Positions 32,512-41,584 of a stretch of DNA of 64,000 bases are shown here, in pieces. This DNA comes from UBA1858 sp963976865 (lineage in GTDB: Bacteria; Pseudomonadota; Gammaproteobacteria; UBA4575). The notes under the pieces are model-generated. The model saw nothing but the letters and a program-made list of their open reading frames with translations. It was not told where the DNA came from and ran no database searches. Each line of letters starts with the position of its first letter. Position 1 is the first letter of the stretch. A program made the position numbers and the translations under genes. The stretch covers positions 1 through 64,000 of the forward strand of contig CAXBLY010000005.1 of the NCBI GenBank assembly GCA_963976865.1, given 5' to 3'.

Positions 32512-32727
32512 ATGAAAATAAAAGCAGAATTCAAGATAAGAAATAATGCTAGTCGGCGTGCTAATGCCAAGCATGTGCGCTTTCCCATGAAAGCTGACGG
32601 TGGAGAAGTCGTGTTGCGAGAACGCCGCGTTAATCCGGACCGTAGACATCCTGGGCTTGAAACGCAAGAACTTAAAGTCTCGCCGGAAGAGTTTGAGCAA
32701 TTATTCCAGACTTACAGCAAACACTGA
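32512..32727 (+). CDS. Small basic protein with ERR-x3-DRR motif, hypothetical
   Basis: A 71-residue basic, soluble protein with the central motif RERRVNPDRRHPGLE and an acidic C-terminal helix (VSPEEFEQLFQTYSKH). I do not recognise a family. The ERR-x3-DRR-x-P motif is shared with the N-terminal part of the DUF5658 protein at 23196. The region before ATG 32512 has no clear Shine-Dalgarno sequence, and a shorter start (MKADGGEVV, 32587) is possible. Confidence 0.5.
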   Translation: MKIKAEFKIRNNASRRANAKHVRFPMKADGGEVVLRERRVNPDRRHPGLETQELKVSPEEFEQLFQTYSKH

Positions 32728-32736
32728 AATAATCTG

Positions 32737-33540
32737 TCAATTTCTTTTTGTAGTAAAAGGAAGGGTCAGCATTCCATACAGGCGGTTCCATTGTTTTTCA
32801 GTGAATCTGCCGCCTAAGCCAAGATTGAATGCCTGTTCAATGGGGCGCATCGTGTAAGACCTGAAAAGCCTGTCCCACACAGAAAACACACTCGAATAAT
32901 TAGAATCAGTTTCGTGCGAAATGTCAGAGTGATGCAATCTATGCATATGAGGTGTCACTGTTATTACGCGTAATATTTTGTCAGCACTTTCGCTTAACTT
33001 GATATTGCTGTGATGAAACAGAATGATAGGCAGCAGTAAAACCTCGTAGGCAAGTAGATGATCCAGCTGCAGGCCGAGCAGAGGAATAATACTGATGCGT
33101 ATAAAGTTGGAATAAATAATTTCTATTGGGTGAAAGCGAAGTCCGGTACTTGTGTCCATGTCTTTGTCTGCATGATGAACCTGATGAAACTTCCACAGAA
33201 AATCAATTTGATGATTGAGCCGGTGCCATATGTACTGCCATAAATCGATGAGCACAATTGCCAACAAGAGCGAATAGGGGGCGGAAAGATTAATCTGGTT
33301 GAGTACGCCAATCTGATTTTCCCATGTCCAGTCACATACATGCTTAATAACAACAACAAAGAACAGCGTGGAAATCAGGGCATTAATGCTGGCAAATACT
33401 AAATTGCGCAGTGAGTGCGACAGGTGTTGTCGTCTCTTTTTAAAATAGGGCGCGTAATGTTCAAGAGTGTAGAGTGTCAGATACACTACAGCGATAATTA
33501 GCAGCTTTAAAGTCTCGTTATTTGTATATCCTTCTGGCAT
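32737..33540 (-). CDS. Sterol desaturase/fatty acid hydroxylase-family membrane protein
   Basis: A 267-residue membrane di-iron oxygenase of the fatty-acid-hydroxylase superfamily. It shows the histidine clusters HRLNH, HQVHH and HRLHH that bind two iron atoms, and several helices around them. Substrate is unknown: family members hydroxylate or desaturate sterols, fatty acids or carotenoids. ATG 33540 (MPEGYTNNETLK) is preferred over the open frame to 33678, which would overlap the divergent GNAT gene and add residues unlike the family. It is convergent with the small ERR-motif gene. Confidence 0.85.
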   Translation of the reverse strand: MPEGYTNNETLKLLIIAVVYLTLYTLEHYAPYFKKRRQHLSHSLRNLVFASINALISTLFFVVVIKHVCDWTWENQIGVLNQINLSAPYSLLLAIVLIDLWQYIWHRLNHQIDFLWKFHQVHHADKDMDTSTGLRFHPIEIIYSNFIRISIIPLLGLQLDHLLAYEVLLLPIILFHHSNIKLSESADKILRVITVTPHMHRLHHSDISHETDSNYSSVFSVWDRLFRSYTMRPIEQAFNLGLGGRFTEKQWNRLYGMLTLPFTTKRN

Positions 33541-33623
33541 GGCCAACTCTTGTGGGTGGTTGTAGAGCAGTATAAAGGATGTTGTTAATATGGGCGTATA
33601 TATTTGATGAGGATAGCGCAGGC

Positions 33624-34226
33624 GTGACAGAGTTTTCGATACGTGATGGTCAATTATCGGATTGCCATGTTCTGGCACGGCTAATAAACGAGTCTTCCAA
33701 GGGGGCTGCCGATTATTTGTTTAATCAAAAAGATAACCATGGAAAGAATGCAGAGGAAATGGTGAGTGAGTTATTGGCGCGAGAAGTACATTATTCTTAT
33801 GCCAATAGTATCGTCGTACAATTCGAGGGCAATGTGGTTGGAATGGCTTTGAGCTTTCCGTCTAGTGGGCTTATGTTAAGTGAGCAGATCAAGCAACATT
33901 ACTCGGAGAGGCAATTTCAGTATGTTAAATACTTTGCCGAGAATACTATAGCGGATAGCTGGCACCTGGATGCTATCTGTATTGATGCTGAATACCGCGG
34001 AAACGGGATTGGCAGGGACTTGCTGCAGAAGGTCAAGCAACAGGCCAGTTATTATAAATATCCAGAGCTAGAAGTTTTTGTTTTTGCAAATAACACGGGT
34101 GCGATTCGATTTTACCAGCGCCATGGTTTTGCGGAGTGTAAAGAAATTGATGTCAGCGGTCATGAGTTTCTGAATGACAAAAGTCCTTTACTGCTTATGC
34201 GCTGTCAATTACCCGGTTACGATTAA
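33624..34226 (+). CDS. GNAT-family N-acetyltransferase
   Basis: A 200-residue acetyltransferase of the GNAT superfamily. The acetyl-CoA loop is DAEYRGNGIGRDLLQKV (R/Q-x-x-G-x-G/A motif A), and motif B lies around VFANNTGAIRFYQRHGFAEC. Substrate unknown. The frame is open from ATG 33579; GTG 33624 (VTEFSIRDGQLSDC) fits GNAT N-termini and has GAGGA 10 bases upstream, so it is chosen. The stop overlaps the purA stop on the other strand (convergent, 4 bases). The gene diverges from the fatty-acid-hydroxylase gene. Confidence 0.8.
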   Translation: MTEFSIRDGQLSDCHVLARLINESSKGAADYLFNQKDNHGKNAEEMVSELLAREVHYSYANSIVVQFEGNVVGMALSFPSSGLMLSEQIKQHYSERQFQYVKYFAENTIADSWHLDAICIDAEYRGNGIGRDLLQKVKQQASYYKYPELEVFVFANNTGAIRFYQRHGFAECKEIDVSGHEFLNDKSPLLLMRCQLPGYD

Positions 34227-35512
34227 AAAATATTTAACCGGATAATATTTTCACTGCGTTCTGGACCGGTAGAAATAATATCAATAGGCGTATCCAGTAG
34301 TTCTTCTACTTTTTTGATGTAGTTCTTTGCATTTTCCGGTAACTGGTCAAACTCTGTTGCACCTACAGTTGAGCTTTTCCAGCCAGGCATGGTGATGTAA
34401 TTGGGTGTGCAGTTTTCTATATTCTCAGCATTCAGTGGTAGCGATTCTACTGTTTCTCCTTTTGACTGGTAAGAAACACATATACGCAGCTCGTCCAGAG
34501 TATCTAGCACGTCCAGCTTGGTGAAACAGATGCCGGTAACGCCGTTTATATACATGGCGCGTTTAAGTGCAATCGCATCAAGCCATCCACAACGGCGTTG
34601 TCTGCCGGTGGTGGCACCAAATTCATGTCCACGTGTGCCCAGCTCTTCACCGACAGCATCGAATAATTCTGTTGGGAAAGGTCCGCCACCTACACGTGTG
34701 GTATAGGCTTTTACAATACCAAGGACATAATCTATGGAAGCGGGTGCTACACCACTGCCAGAACAAACACCGCCAGCAGTAGTGTTTGAGGATGTCACGT
34801 AAGGGTAGGTGCCATGATCTATGTCCAGTAGTGTTCCCTGTGCGCCTTCAAACAGGATTTTTTTGTTTTGTTTTTGCAGAATATTCAAGCGCGCACTGAC
34901 GTCGCTGATCATTGGTGTGATTTGTTCTGACCATGCATGAAGTTGATCTGAGAGTTTCTTGATATCGCAGGTATCATGCTTGTAATAGTTTTTCAGCACA
35001 AAGTTATGGTAATCAAGAATGCCTTCCAGTTTGGACAGGGTGTTATCCATATTCATGAAATCGCCGACACGTAATCCTCTGCGCGCAATTTTATCTTCAT
35101 AGGCGGGTCCAATACCGCGACCTGTCGTACCGATAGCGGATTTGCCACGGGCTTTTTCGCGAGCCTGATCTAGCAGAATGTGATACGGAAGTATTAATGG
35201 GCAACCATCGGAGAGAAATAATCTTGAGCGAGCCTCAACGCCACGCTGATCCAGCATTCCCAGTTCTTCGAATAACGCTTCTGGTGAAAGGACAACACCA
35301 TTGCCGATATAGCATTCAACATTGTCACGGAGAATGCCTGACGGTATTAAATGCAATACTGTTGTTTCTTCGCCAACAACGATAGTGTGGCCAGCATTAT
35401 GCCCACCCTGGAAGCGCACCACGGCATCGGCTTGCGCCGTAAGCATGTCTACAATTTTGCCTTTTCCCTCATCTCCCCATTGAGTTCCTAAAACAACTAC
35501 ATTCTTATTCAT
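34223..35512 (-). CDS. purA: Adenylosuccinate synthetase
   Basis: A 429-residue GTP-dependent enzyme that joins IMP and aspartate to give adenylosuccinate, in the AMP branch of purine synthesis. The start GTQWGDEGKGKIVD is the phosphate-binding loop, GGHNAGHTIVV carries the catalytic His, GIGPAYEDK is present, and EGAQGTLLDIDHGTYPYVTS is the conserved IMP segment. The length equals E. coli PurA (432). It follows hisZ by 1 base. This hisZ-purA order is common in gammaproteobacteria that lack enteric hisG-type operons. Confidence 0.97.
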   Translation of the reverse strand: MNKNVVVLGTQWGDEGKGKIVDMLTAQADAVVRFQGGHNAGHTIVVGEETTVLHLIPSGILRDNVECYIGNGVVLSPEALFEELGMLDQRGVEARSRLFLSDGCPLILPYHILLDQAREKARGKSAIGTTGRGIGPAYEDKIARRGLRVGDFMNMDNTLSKLEGILDYHNFVLKNYYKHDTCDIKKLSDQLHAWSEQITPMISDVSARLNILQKQNKKILFEGAQGTLLDIDHGTYPYVTSSNTTAGGVCSGSGVAPASIDYVLGIVKAYTTRVGGGPFPTELFDAVGEELGTRGHEFGATTGRQRRCGWLDAIALKRAMYINGVTGICFTKLDVLDTLDELRICVSYQSKGETVESLPLNAENIENCTPNYITMPGWKSSTVGATEFDQLPENAKNYIKKVEELLDTPIDIISTGPERSENIIRLNIF

Positions 35513-35513
35513 T

Positions 35514-36698
35514 TTAGATATCCTTGATCACCCATTTGTTATTGTCGTTTTGCAAGGCACGTCTGCAACCGGCCAGCGTAGCTTCGTTAGGATTGTCGCT
35601 TAAACCTCCAATGACTACTTCACCTTGTTTTCGTAACTCGGCGACTACCGCTACCAGGCTGGCATCATTTACATTCGGTGCATAAATTGCACTGGTATCT
35701 TTTGTTGTCTGGTGGCTGGATGCTGTGATTAAACGTCTTAAATCGGCACTAAATCCGGTTGCGGGTCTGGCACGCCCAAACGTTTCTCCTATATTGTCAT
35801 AACGACCACCGCGCGCCAGTTCATCTCCGCTATTAGCGCAGAATGCCGTGAAAACTATACCCTGTTGATAATGATAGCCTCGTGACTCTGCAAGATCATA
35901 ATGAATCTTGGTATTGCTCAGATATGGGATAAGAGTGTTGCTAAGATTTTCGATGTAATCAAGGCACTGTAATAAGTCTTTGCCACCTATTTTAAGTTGC
36001 TCGCGCGCCTGCTCCAGTATGCTGGAAGATCCATGCAGATTAACCAGGCTGAGGATGGCTGACTTGAATTCGCCAGAGCAATCAACGGATTCAAGCAGGG
36101 TTTTAATATCCGGCGTGGATTTGCGTTGCAGCATTGAGAATAGATCGGCTTCAACTTGCTGGTTTAAATTGGCAGATTTAACGAGCGCTTCGAATATACC
36201 TGTGTGGCCTATATCGAGCAGAATCTGGTTTATTCCACTGGCATGTAGTGTGGTTGTCATTAAAGAGACAATCTCCACGTCACTTGCAATGCCTGCGTGG
36301 CCATACAGTTCTGCGCCAATCTGTAGTGGACTTCGCGTGCCACCCGCTGTTTCCGGGCGGGTACGTAATACCGTGCCGCAATAGCATAGTCTGCTTGGGA
36401 CTTCTGACTTCAGCATATGGGCATCTATACGCGCGACCTGAGGAGTCATGTCTGCGCGAACACCCATGGTGCGACCAGAAAGCTGGTCGGTCAGTTTGAA
36501 TGTTTGTAAATTCAAGTCTTCGCACTCTCCGACCAGCAGTGAATCCAGAAATTCAATGAAAGGCGGTATGACTAACTGATAGCCCCAGGAAGCGAACAGA
36601 TCGAGAGATTTTCTTCGGTATGACTCAAGAATAGCTGCATTTTCTGGCAGCACTTCTTCGATCCCTGCGGGTAATAACCAACGAGTGCGTGAAGACAT
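35514..36698 (-). CDS. hisZ: ATP phosphoribosyltransferase regulatory subunit HisZ
   Basis: A 394-residue histidyl-tRNA-synthetase-like protein that has lost tRNA charging and works with short-form HisG in the first step of histidine synthesis. Class II motifs remain as PAGIEEVLPENA at the start, GVRADMTPQVARIDA and RLCYCGTVLR, and GRGGRYDNIG-type residues appear as LARGGRYDNIGETFGRA. It lacks the anticodon-binding domain, as HisZ does. hisG is not in the window. It lies between the DUF2065 gene and purA, the usual place in this group. Confidence 0.93.
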   Translation of the reverse strand: MSSRTRWLLPAGIEEVLPENAAILESYRRKSLDLFASWGYQLVIPPFIEFLDSLLVGECEDLNLQTFKLTDQLSGRTMGVRADMTPQVARIDAHMLKSEVPSRLCYCGTVLRTRPETAGGTRSPLQIGAELYGHAGIASDVEIVSLMTTTLHASGINQILLDIGHTGIFEALVKSANLNQQVEADLFSMLQRKSTPDIKTLLESVDCSGEFKSAILSLVNLHGSSSILEQAREQLKIGGKDLLQCLDYIENLSNTLIPYLSNTKIHYDLAESRGYHYQQGIVFTAFCANSGDELARGGRYDNIGETFGRARPATGFSADLRRLITASSHQTTKDTSAIYAPNVNDASLVAVVAELRKQGEVVIGGLSDNPNEATLAGCRRALQNDNNKWVIKDI

Positions 36699-36713
36699 GA
36701 AAATTTAATAGTA

Positions 36714-36905
36714 TTAACTTTGACGAATAAGGGTTAAGAGTACCACGCCTGCCAGCATGCTCACCAATCCAAATATACGCAATGTGCGATCTGGCATGGT
36801 AGCAATATTTTCCCAAATCTTGCGCACTGTGCGTGGACTGGCAAAGGGGATAATTCCTTCCAGTACCAGCACCAGTGCACAGGCGGCTAGCAAATCAGTA
36901 GCCAT
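36714..36905 (-). CDS. DUF2065 (YjeT-like) small membrane protein
   Basis: A 63-residue protein with two membrane helices (about residues 4-22 and 43-61) and a short loop. The pattern EGIIPFASPRTVRKIWENI is characteristic of the YjeT/DUF2065 family, which is regularly found next to hflKC. Function unknown. It lies between hflC and hisZ, in the same position as E. coli yjeT. The ATG at 36905 is 18 bases after the hflC stop. Confidence 0.88.
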   Translation of the reverse strand: MATDLLAACALVLVLEGIIPFASPRTVRKIWENIATMPDRTLRIFGLVSMLAGVVLLTLIRQS

Positions 36906-36923
36906 GTGGGTATTTGGGAAATA

Positions 36924-37787
36924 CTAATTGGGCTTGGATTGATTAAAGTAGCGGAAAAATTGAGAATCCGGCTCTAAGACGAGTATGTCGCTCTTGTTAC
37001 TAAACGTCTGCTTGTACGCGGTCAGACTCTTGGTAAGAGTATAGAATTCCTGGTCTTTGCCATATGCTCTCGCATAGATATCTGCTGCTGTTGCATCACC
37101 TTCACCACGAAGTTGCTCTGATGTCTTGTAGGCATTTGCCAATGTGATTTGTCGCTCGCGGTCTGCAGCAGCACGAATCTTTTCAGCGGATTCCTGGCCG
37201 CGCGCTCTGAAGTCCTTGGCGACTCTGTCTCGGCCTGCACTCATACGTTGATAGACAGAATCACTGATGTCATCTGTGTAATCAATGCGGCTGATGCGAA
37301 GATCAACAATCTCAATGCCCAGGCCTTTAGTAGCATCGTTTGCTTTGATGACTAGCGCATTCATGATGTCTGCACGTTCTCCAGATACTGATTCTTTGAT
37401 AGTCCGCTGGGCAAACTCGTCACGTAATTCATCTTTGGTAATCTGACTTAAACGACTATTTGCTCGTTCTTCTATTCCGCCGGTGGCAACAAAGTAATCC
37501 CGCACATTGTCTATACGCCACTTAACGAAGTAGTCTACATAGACATATTTTTTCTCGTTTGTGGGGAATAAATCAGGTTGTACATCAAGTGTTAAAATGC
37601 GCGAATCAAACATTTTGACATTGTTGACAACGGGTATTTTCCAGTGGAGTCCCGGTTTGATGTCCGCTTTTTTGATTTCACCAAACTTAAAGAGAATGGC
37701 GCGCTGGGTTTCATCAATTGTGTATGTGCATAAGCCAAAGACTACAACTGCCAATATGCTTAGTGTTATTAATGCTTTAGAAATCAT
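36924..37787 (-). CDS. hflC: HflC, SPFH-domain regulator of FtsH
   Basis: A 287-residue inner-membrane protein. An N-terminal signal-anchor helix (residues ~5-22) is followed by a periplasmic SPFH/band 7 domain (TQRAILFKFGEIKKADIKPG). A long helical, lysine- and glutamate-rich region follows (VAKDFRARGQESAEKIRA). HflC and HflK form a ring-like complex around FtsH that limits its proteolysis. It starts at the base after the hflK stop, so the two are co-translated. Confidence 0.95.
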   Translation of the reverse strand: MISKALITLSILAVVVFGLCTYTIDETQRAILFKFGEIKKADIKPGLHWKIPVVNNVKMFDSRILTLDVQPDLFPTNEKKYVYVDYFVKWRIDNVRDYFVATGGIEERANSRLSQITKDELRDEFAQRTIKESVSGERADIMNALVIKANDATKGLGIEIVDLRISRIDYTDDISDSVYQRMSAGRDRVAKDFRARGQESAEKIRAAADRERQITLANAYKTSEQLRGEGDATAADIYARAYGKDQEFYTLTKSLTAYKQTFSNKSDILVLEPDSQFFRYFNQSKPN

Positions 37788-38921
37788 TTATCTTACCTCT
37801 CTGCCGCGTACTGTGCGTCTTGGGTTAGTGTCCACGGTGTTGCCAGAAGGGTTTGGATTACCGAAGTTGACGGAACCTGAAGGTGCGCGGTTATTTTGCA
37901 TCAGTTGATCCAGTGGCAGGTACATCAAATTATTACCACCTTCTACATCAACCATGATTTTTGTCGTATTTGAATAGACTGACTGGGTTGCTTCCAGATA
38001 CAGGCGTTCGCGAGTGATATCTGGTGCCTTTCTGTACTCGGTAAGTAAAGCTTCAAATCGTTCGGCTTCACCTTCTGCTTTAGAGACAATGGCTTCTTTA
38101 TAGGCGGTGGCTTCTTCTGTAATGCGCGCTGCCTCACCGCGTGACTGCGGTACGATTGTGTTGGCGTAAGCTTCAGCTTCCTCTATATATCTTTCAAGAT
38201 CCTCGCGAGACTTGATGACATCATCAAACGCGTTCTGTACCTGTGCAGGTGGTTGTGTTTTTTCCAGGTTGAGAGTGGTGACTTCAATTCCTGCTTCGTA
38301 GCGATCCAGTATCTCCTGCATGAGTACTTTGGTGTTTGATGAAATTATCTCTAATCCTTCGTACAGAACAAAGTCTACTGTGCTTTTTCCAACTACTTCA
38401 CGAATGGCGCTTTCCATTGCCTGCTTGACGGTGACTTCCGGGAAACGGAGGTTAAACAAATAGTTGGGTGCATCTTTTATTCTGAACTGGGCGGCAAGAA
38501 TAATCTCAACGATATTTTCATCTTTAGTCAACATGGTAGTCTGGTGTCGAGAACTACGTATCTGTTGCATGTCTACCACGCGCACTTCCTCGATAGGGTA
38601 AGGCATGTGCCAGTGCAGGCCAGGATTGGTGAGTTCTTTGTATTTGCCAAATTGCAGAATCACACCTGTTTCACCGTCAGTGATGGTGTAAATGCCTGTG
38701 CCTGCCCATATGATGGCAGCCACGATTAGTGCAAATAATCCGACACCTGCAGTGCTGCCGCCTGATGGAATTTTGCCTGAGCCGCCGCCTTTGCCTCCAA
38801 AAATACCACCGAACTTGCGGCTGAGGTTTTGAAAAATCTCATCTAAATCAGGTGGGCCTTGATTATTAGAATTGCGATTCCAGGGGTCATCGTTTTTATT
38901 ACCTGGGCTGTTCCAAGGCAT
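37788..38921 (-). CDS. hflK: HflK, SPFH-domain partner of HflC
   Basis: A 377-residue inner-membrane protein. The cytoplasmic N-terminus is glycine-, asparagine- and proline-rich (residues ~1-55, with the repeat GGIFGGKGGGSGK). A membrane helix at ~60-80 is followed by the SPFH domain (ETGVILQFGKYKELTNPGLH) and a C-terminal helical region. The partner HflC follows. Length is close to E. coli HflK (419) with a shorter N-terminus. Confidence 0.94.
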   Translation of the reverse strand: MPWNSPGNKNDDPWNRNSNNQGPPDLDEIFQNLSRKFGGIFGGKGGGSGKIPSGGSTAGVGLFALIVAAIIWAGTGIYTITDGETGVILQFGKYKELTNPGLHWHMPYPIEEVRVVDMQQIRSSRHQTTMLTKDENIVEIILAAQFRIKDAPNYLFNLRFPEVTVKQAMESAIREVVGKSTVDFVLYEGLEIISSNTKVLMQEILDRYEAGIEVTTLNLEKTQPPAQVQNAFDDVIKSREDLERYIEEAEAYANTIVPQSRGEAARITEEATAYKEAIVSKAEGEAERFEALLTEYRKAPDITRERLYLEATQSVYSNTTKIMVDVEGGNNLMYLPLDQLMQNNRAPSGSVNFGNPNPSGNTVDTNPRRTVRGREVR

Positions 38922-38965
38922 GGAGTTCTCCGATATGAAAAAATTAATAGGTTAAGTGCTGTATT

Positions 38966-40279
38966 CTATTCACTCTGAGCCAAAAAATCAGCCTTATGTT
39001 GCGATGATTCTTTGTTCTCTGGCTTATACAGATAAGGTTTAAAGCGATCTTTCAGCGAATTGCTTAAAGATGCTTCAATTTCCCAAATCCCTTCAGGAAT
39101 AAAGGTTTCATTGATCACAGCTTTATGATTATAGAGTAGTGTGCGTAATTCTGTCTTATCTAATGGTAAATGCAAAATGACATCAGTGTGTTTGCTCTCG
39201 AAGAACTGCAATAACGCCGAATCCAGTAAATTCATACCCTGGTTTTTTAATGCGGATACCCAAATCCGGTGGATTTGTTTGTTTTCTCCAATATCGACGT
39301 GAGGAATCTGTTGTGTCCGGTCAATTTTATTAAACACCAGTAACTGAGGGCATTCATCGGCGCCGATGTGTTTTAGCACCTGATTGACCTGCTCAATATG
39401 ATCATTACGCAACTCATTGCTTGCATCTACTACATGTAATAATAAATCTGCTTCACAGGTTTCTTGCAGGGTTGCATGAAAAGCATCGACCAGATCATGT
39501 GGCAGGTTTTGAATAAAGCCTACCGTGTCTGCAAGTACCACATGCTGTGTTTTACTTAATTCGAGCTTGCGCAACGTAGGATCTAGTGTTGCGAATAGCT
39601 GGTCTGCCTGATAGACATTTGCAGAAGTGACCCTGTTAAACAGCGTTGATTTGCCGGCATTGGTATACCCAACCAGGGCCACCGTAGGGACAGCGTTCTT
39701 CTTGCGTGCCTGGCGTCCCTGTTCTCGTTGTTTACGTACTTTCTGTAAGCGTTTTTCTAAATGTTTTACGCGCTGTGCAAGTAAGCGTCTGTCAGTTTCC
39801 AGCTGGGTTTCACCCGGGCCTCTTAGACCTATTCCACCTTTTTGTCTTTCCAGGTGAGTCCATCCGCGTACGAGTCTTGTTGATATAAATTTAAGCTGTG
39901 CGAGTTCAACCTGCAGTTTGCCTTCATAGGAGCGAGCGCGCTGAGCGAAGATATCCAGAATCAGGCCGGTACGATCAAGCACTCGGCATTTACAGGCTTT
40001 CTCAATATTTCGTTCCTGACTGGGAGACAACTCGTAGTTAAATAACAGAAGTTCGATTTTTTCAGATTCTACCAGGGCGACGAGTTCATCGACTTTCCCG
40101 TGCCCAATCAGAAAACGTGATTCGGGCTTGGGGCGAGAATAGGTAATAACCTCGATTTCCTGCGCACCAGCCGAATGGGCTAGCAGGCGAAACTCTTCAG
40201 TATCTGAGGGATCCGGTGACTTGCCAAATTCAGGATGGATTAGTAACGCACGCTCACCAGATTTGGGACGTTCAAACAT
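38966..40279 (-). CDS. hflX: Ribosome-associated GTPase HflX
   Basis: A 437-residue GTPase that binds the 50S subunit and splits stalled or stressed ribosomes. The N-terminal ATP-binding-like HflX domain (residues ~1-180) has LFNYELSPSQERNIEKAC and the glycine-rich KGGIGLRGPGETQLETDRR. The G domain has G1 GYTNAGKSTLF, G3 DTVGFI and G4 NKID (FNKIDRT). It lies between hfq and hflK in the conserved block, so it is probably in the hfq operon. Confidence 0.96.
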   Translation of the reverse strand: MFERPKSGERALLIHPEFGKSPDPSDTEEFRLLAHSAGAQEIEVITYSRPKPESRFLIGHGKVDELVALVESEKIELLLFNYELSPSQERNIEKACKCRVLDRTGLILDIFAQRARSYEGKLQVELAQLKFISTRLVRGWTHLERQKGGIGLRGPGETQLETDRRLLAQRVKHLEKRLQKVRKQREQGRQARKKNAVPTVALVGYTNAGKSTLFNRVTSANVYQADQLFATLDPTLRKLELSKTQHVVLADTVGFIQNLPHDLVDAFHATLQETCEADLLLHVVDASNELRNDHIEQVNQVLKHIGADECPQLLVFNKIDRTQQIPHVDIGENKQIHRIWVSALKNQGMNLLDSALLQFFESKHTDVILHLPLDKTELRTLLYNHKAVINETFIPEGIWEIEASLSNSLKDRFKPYLYKPENKESSQHKADFLAQSE

Positions 40280-40311
40280 GCAGCGATATTCTCCACCACA
40301 TTTGGGATGTT

Positions 40312-40545
40312 TTATTCTGCTTCGTCACCAAAAGGAATTTTCACCGATTTTGCCGGAACAATAGTTGAGATGGCATGTTTATACACCATTTGATTCACTG
40401 TATTTTTTAACACGATAACAAATTGATCAAATGAGTCGATCTGTCCTTGCAGTTTTATGCCATTTACCAGATAAATGGAGACTGCTACTTTTTCTTTTCG
40501 TAGCGCATTTAGGAAGGGTTCTTGTAATGTTTGCCCTTTTGACAT
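40312..40545 (-). CDS. hfq: RNA chaperone Hfq
   Basis: A 77-residue hexameric Sm-like protein that pairs small RNAs with mRNAs. The conserved core is QTLQEPFLNALRKEKVAVSI, then GIKLQGQIDSFDQFVI, then the Sm2 motif YKHAISTIVPAK. The C-terminal tail is very short (IPFGDEAE), unlike the ~37-residue extension of the 102-residue E. coli protein. Short Hfqs are normal in many gammaproteobacteria. It is between miaA and hflX, as in E. coli. Confidence 0.97.
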   Translation of the reverse strand: MSKGQTLQEPFLNALRKEKVAVSIYLVNGIKLQGQIDSFDQFVIVLKNTVNQMVYKHAISTIVPAKSVKIPFGDEAE

Positions 40546-40641
40546 GGTGTTTGCTCCTAACCTTAGTTATTCTTTTTATTAATAAAGTCGTGCTTGAGCA
40601 CTGCTAAAAACTGTATTCACGTGATTAGTTTAGCAGTTAGT

Positions 40642-41580
40642 TCATTGTAATTGGTAAATTATTTGCCTGACTACATCGTTTGAACTGGCTGTATAAGGGT
40701 CTATCAGCGTTGTTTCGGGATAATGTCTCAACCAGGTTAATTGGCGCTTGGCGAGTTGACGAGTGGCGGCAACCGCCTGATCACACATTTGCTCCAGGGT
40801 GATTTCGTTTTCAAGGAAACTCCAAATCTGTCTGTAGCCAATACAGCGCATTGCCGGCATCTGTGCTGAAAGCCGCCATTGCTTGCGTAATTCAGTTAAC
40901 TCTTCTACCACCCCATTTTGCAGCATTGTATCAAATCGACTCGCGATATTTTTATGCAGCAGGGCGCGGTCCTGTGGAAATAGTCCTGTACTGATAAATG
41001 AGATATCAGATCGGACAGCGTCCTTTGTGGCGTGGTATGACGATAGCTTGACGCCGGTTAATTCGAAGACCTCTAAAGCACGCTGTATTCTTTGTGCATC
41101 ATTTTGATGGATTTTTGCAGCAGATTCCGGATCAACCTGTGCCAGCTTCTGGTGTAAAACGTGCCAGCCTTGCTGTTCGCCAAGCGCATTCATTTGCGCT
41201 CTTAACTGATCATCGGCAGTGGGCAGTACAGACAGGCCAAACTGTAATGCGCGAAAATACATAATCGTACCGCCGACCAGTAAAGGTATCCTGTTGCGGT
41301 CATGAATATCATCAATGAGCGCATTGGCGTCCTGGCAAAATTCGGCGACTGAATAGCTTTCATCCGGGTTTCTGATATTGATTAAATGATGAGGTGCAAT
41401 CTGCAGTTCCTCGTCTGATGGTTTGGCTGTGCCAATATCCATGCCACGATAAATCATGGCGGAATCCACACTGATAATTTCACAGGCTGAGTTTTCAACC
41501 AGTGATATGGCCAAATCTGTTTTGCCGCTGGCAGTAGGACCCATTAAGAAGATAACGGGTGGCTTCATTTTGGTGCTCAC
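40642..41580 (-). CDS. miaA: tRNA dimethylallyltransferase MiaA
   Basis: A 312-residue enzyme that attaches the dimethylallyl group to A37 of tRNAs reading UNN codons. The P-loop is GPTASGKTDLA and the catalytic aspartate is in SVDSAMIYRGMDIGTAKP. QRIQRALEV, CIGYRQIW and RQLTWLRHYPET match the family's tRNA-binding regions. It follows mutL with a 4-base gap and precedes hfq by 96 bases, the same as in E. coli. Confidence 0.96.
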   Translation of the reverse strand: MSTKMKPPVIFLMGPTASGKTDLAISLVENSACEIISVDSAMIYRGMDIGTAKPSDEELQIAPHHLINIRNPDESYSVAEFCQDANALIDDIHDRNRIPLLVGGTIMYFRALQFGLSVLPTADDQLRAQMNALGEQQGWHVLHQKLAQVDPESAAKIHQNDAQRIQRALEVFELTGVKLSSYHATKDAVRSDISFISTGLFPQDRALLHKNIASRFDTMLQNGVVEELTELRKQWRLSAQMPAMRCIGYRQIWSFLENEITLEQMCDQAVAATRQLAKRQLTWLRHYPETTLIDPYTASSNDVVRQIIYQLQ

Positions 41581-41584
41581 AACT

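Noticed and set aside
33541..33678. Longer N-terminus for the fatty-acid-hydroxylase protein
   Set aside because: It would overlap the divergent acetyltransferase gene and adds residues unlike the family.
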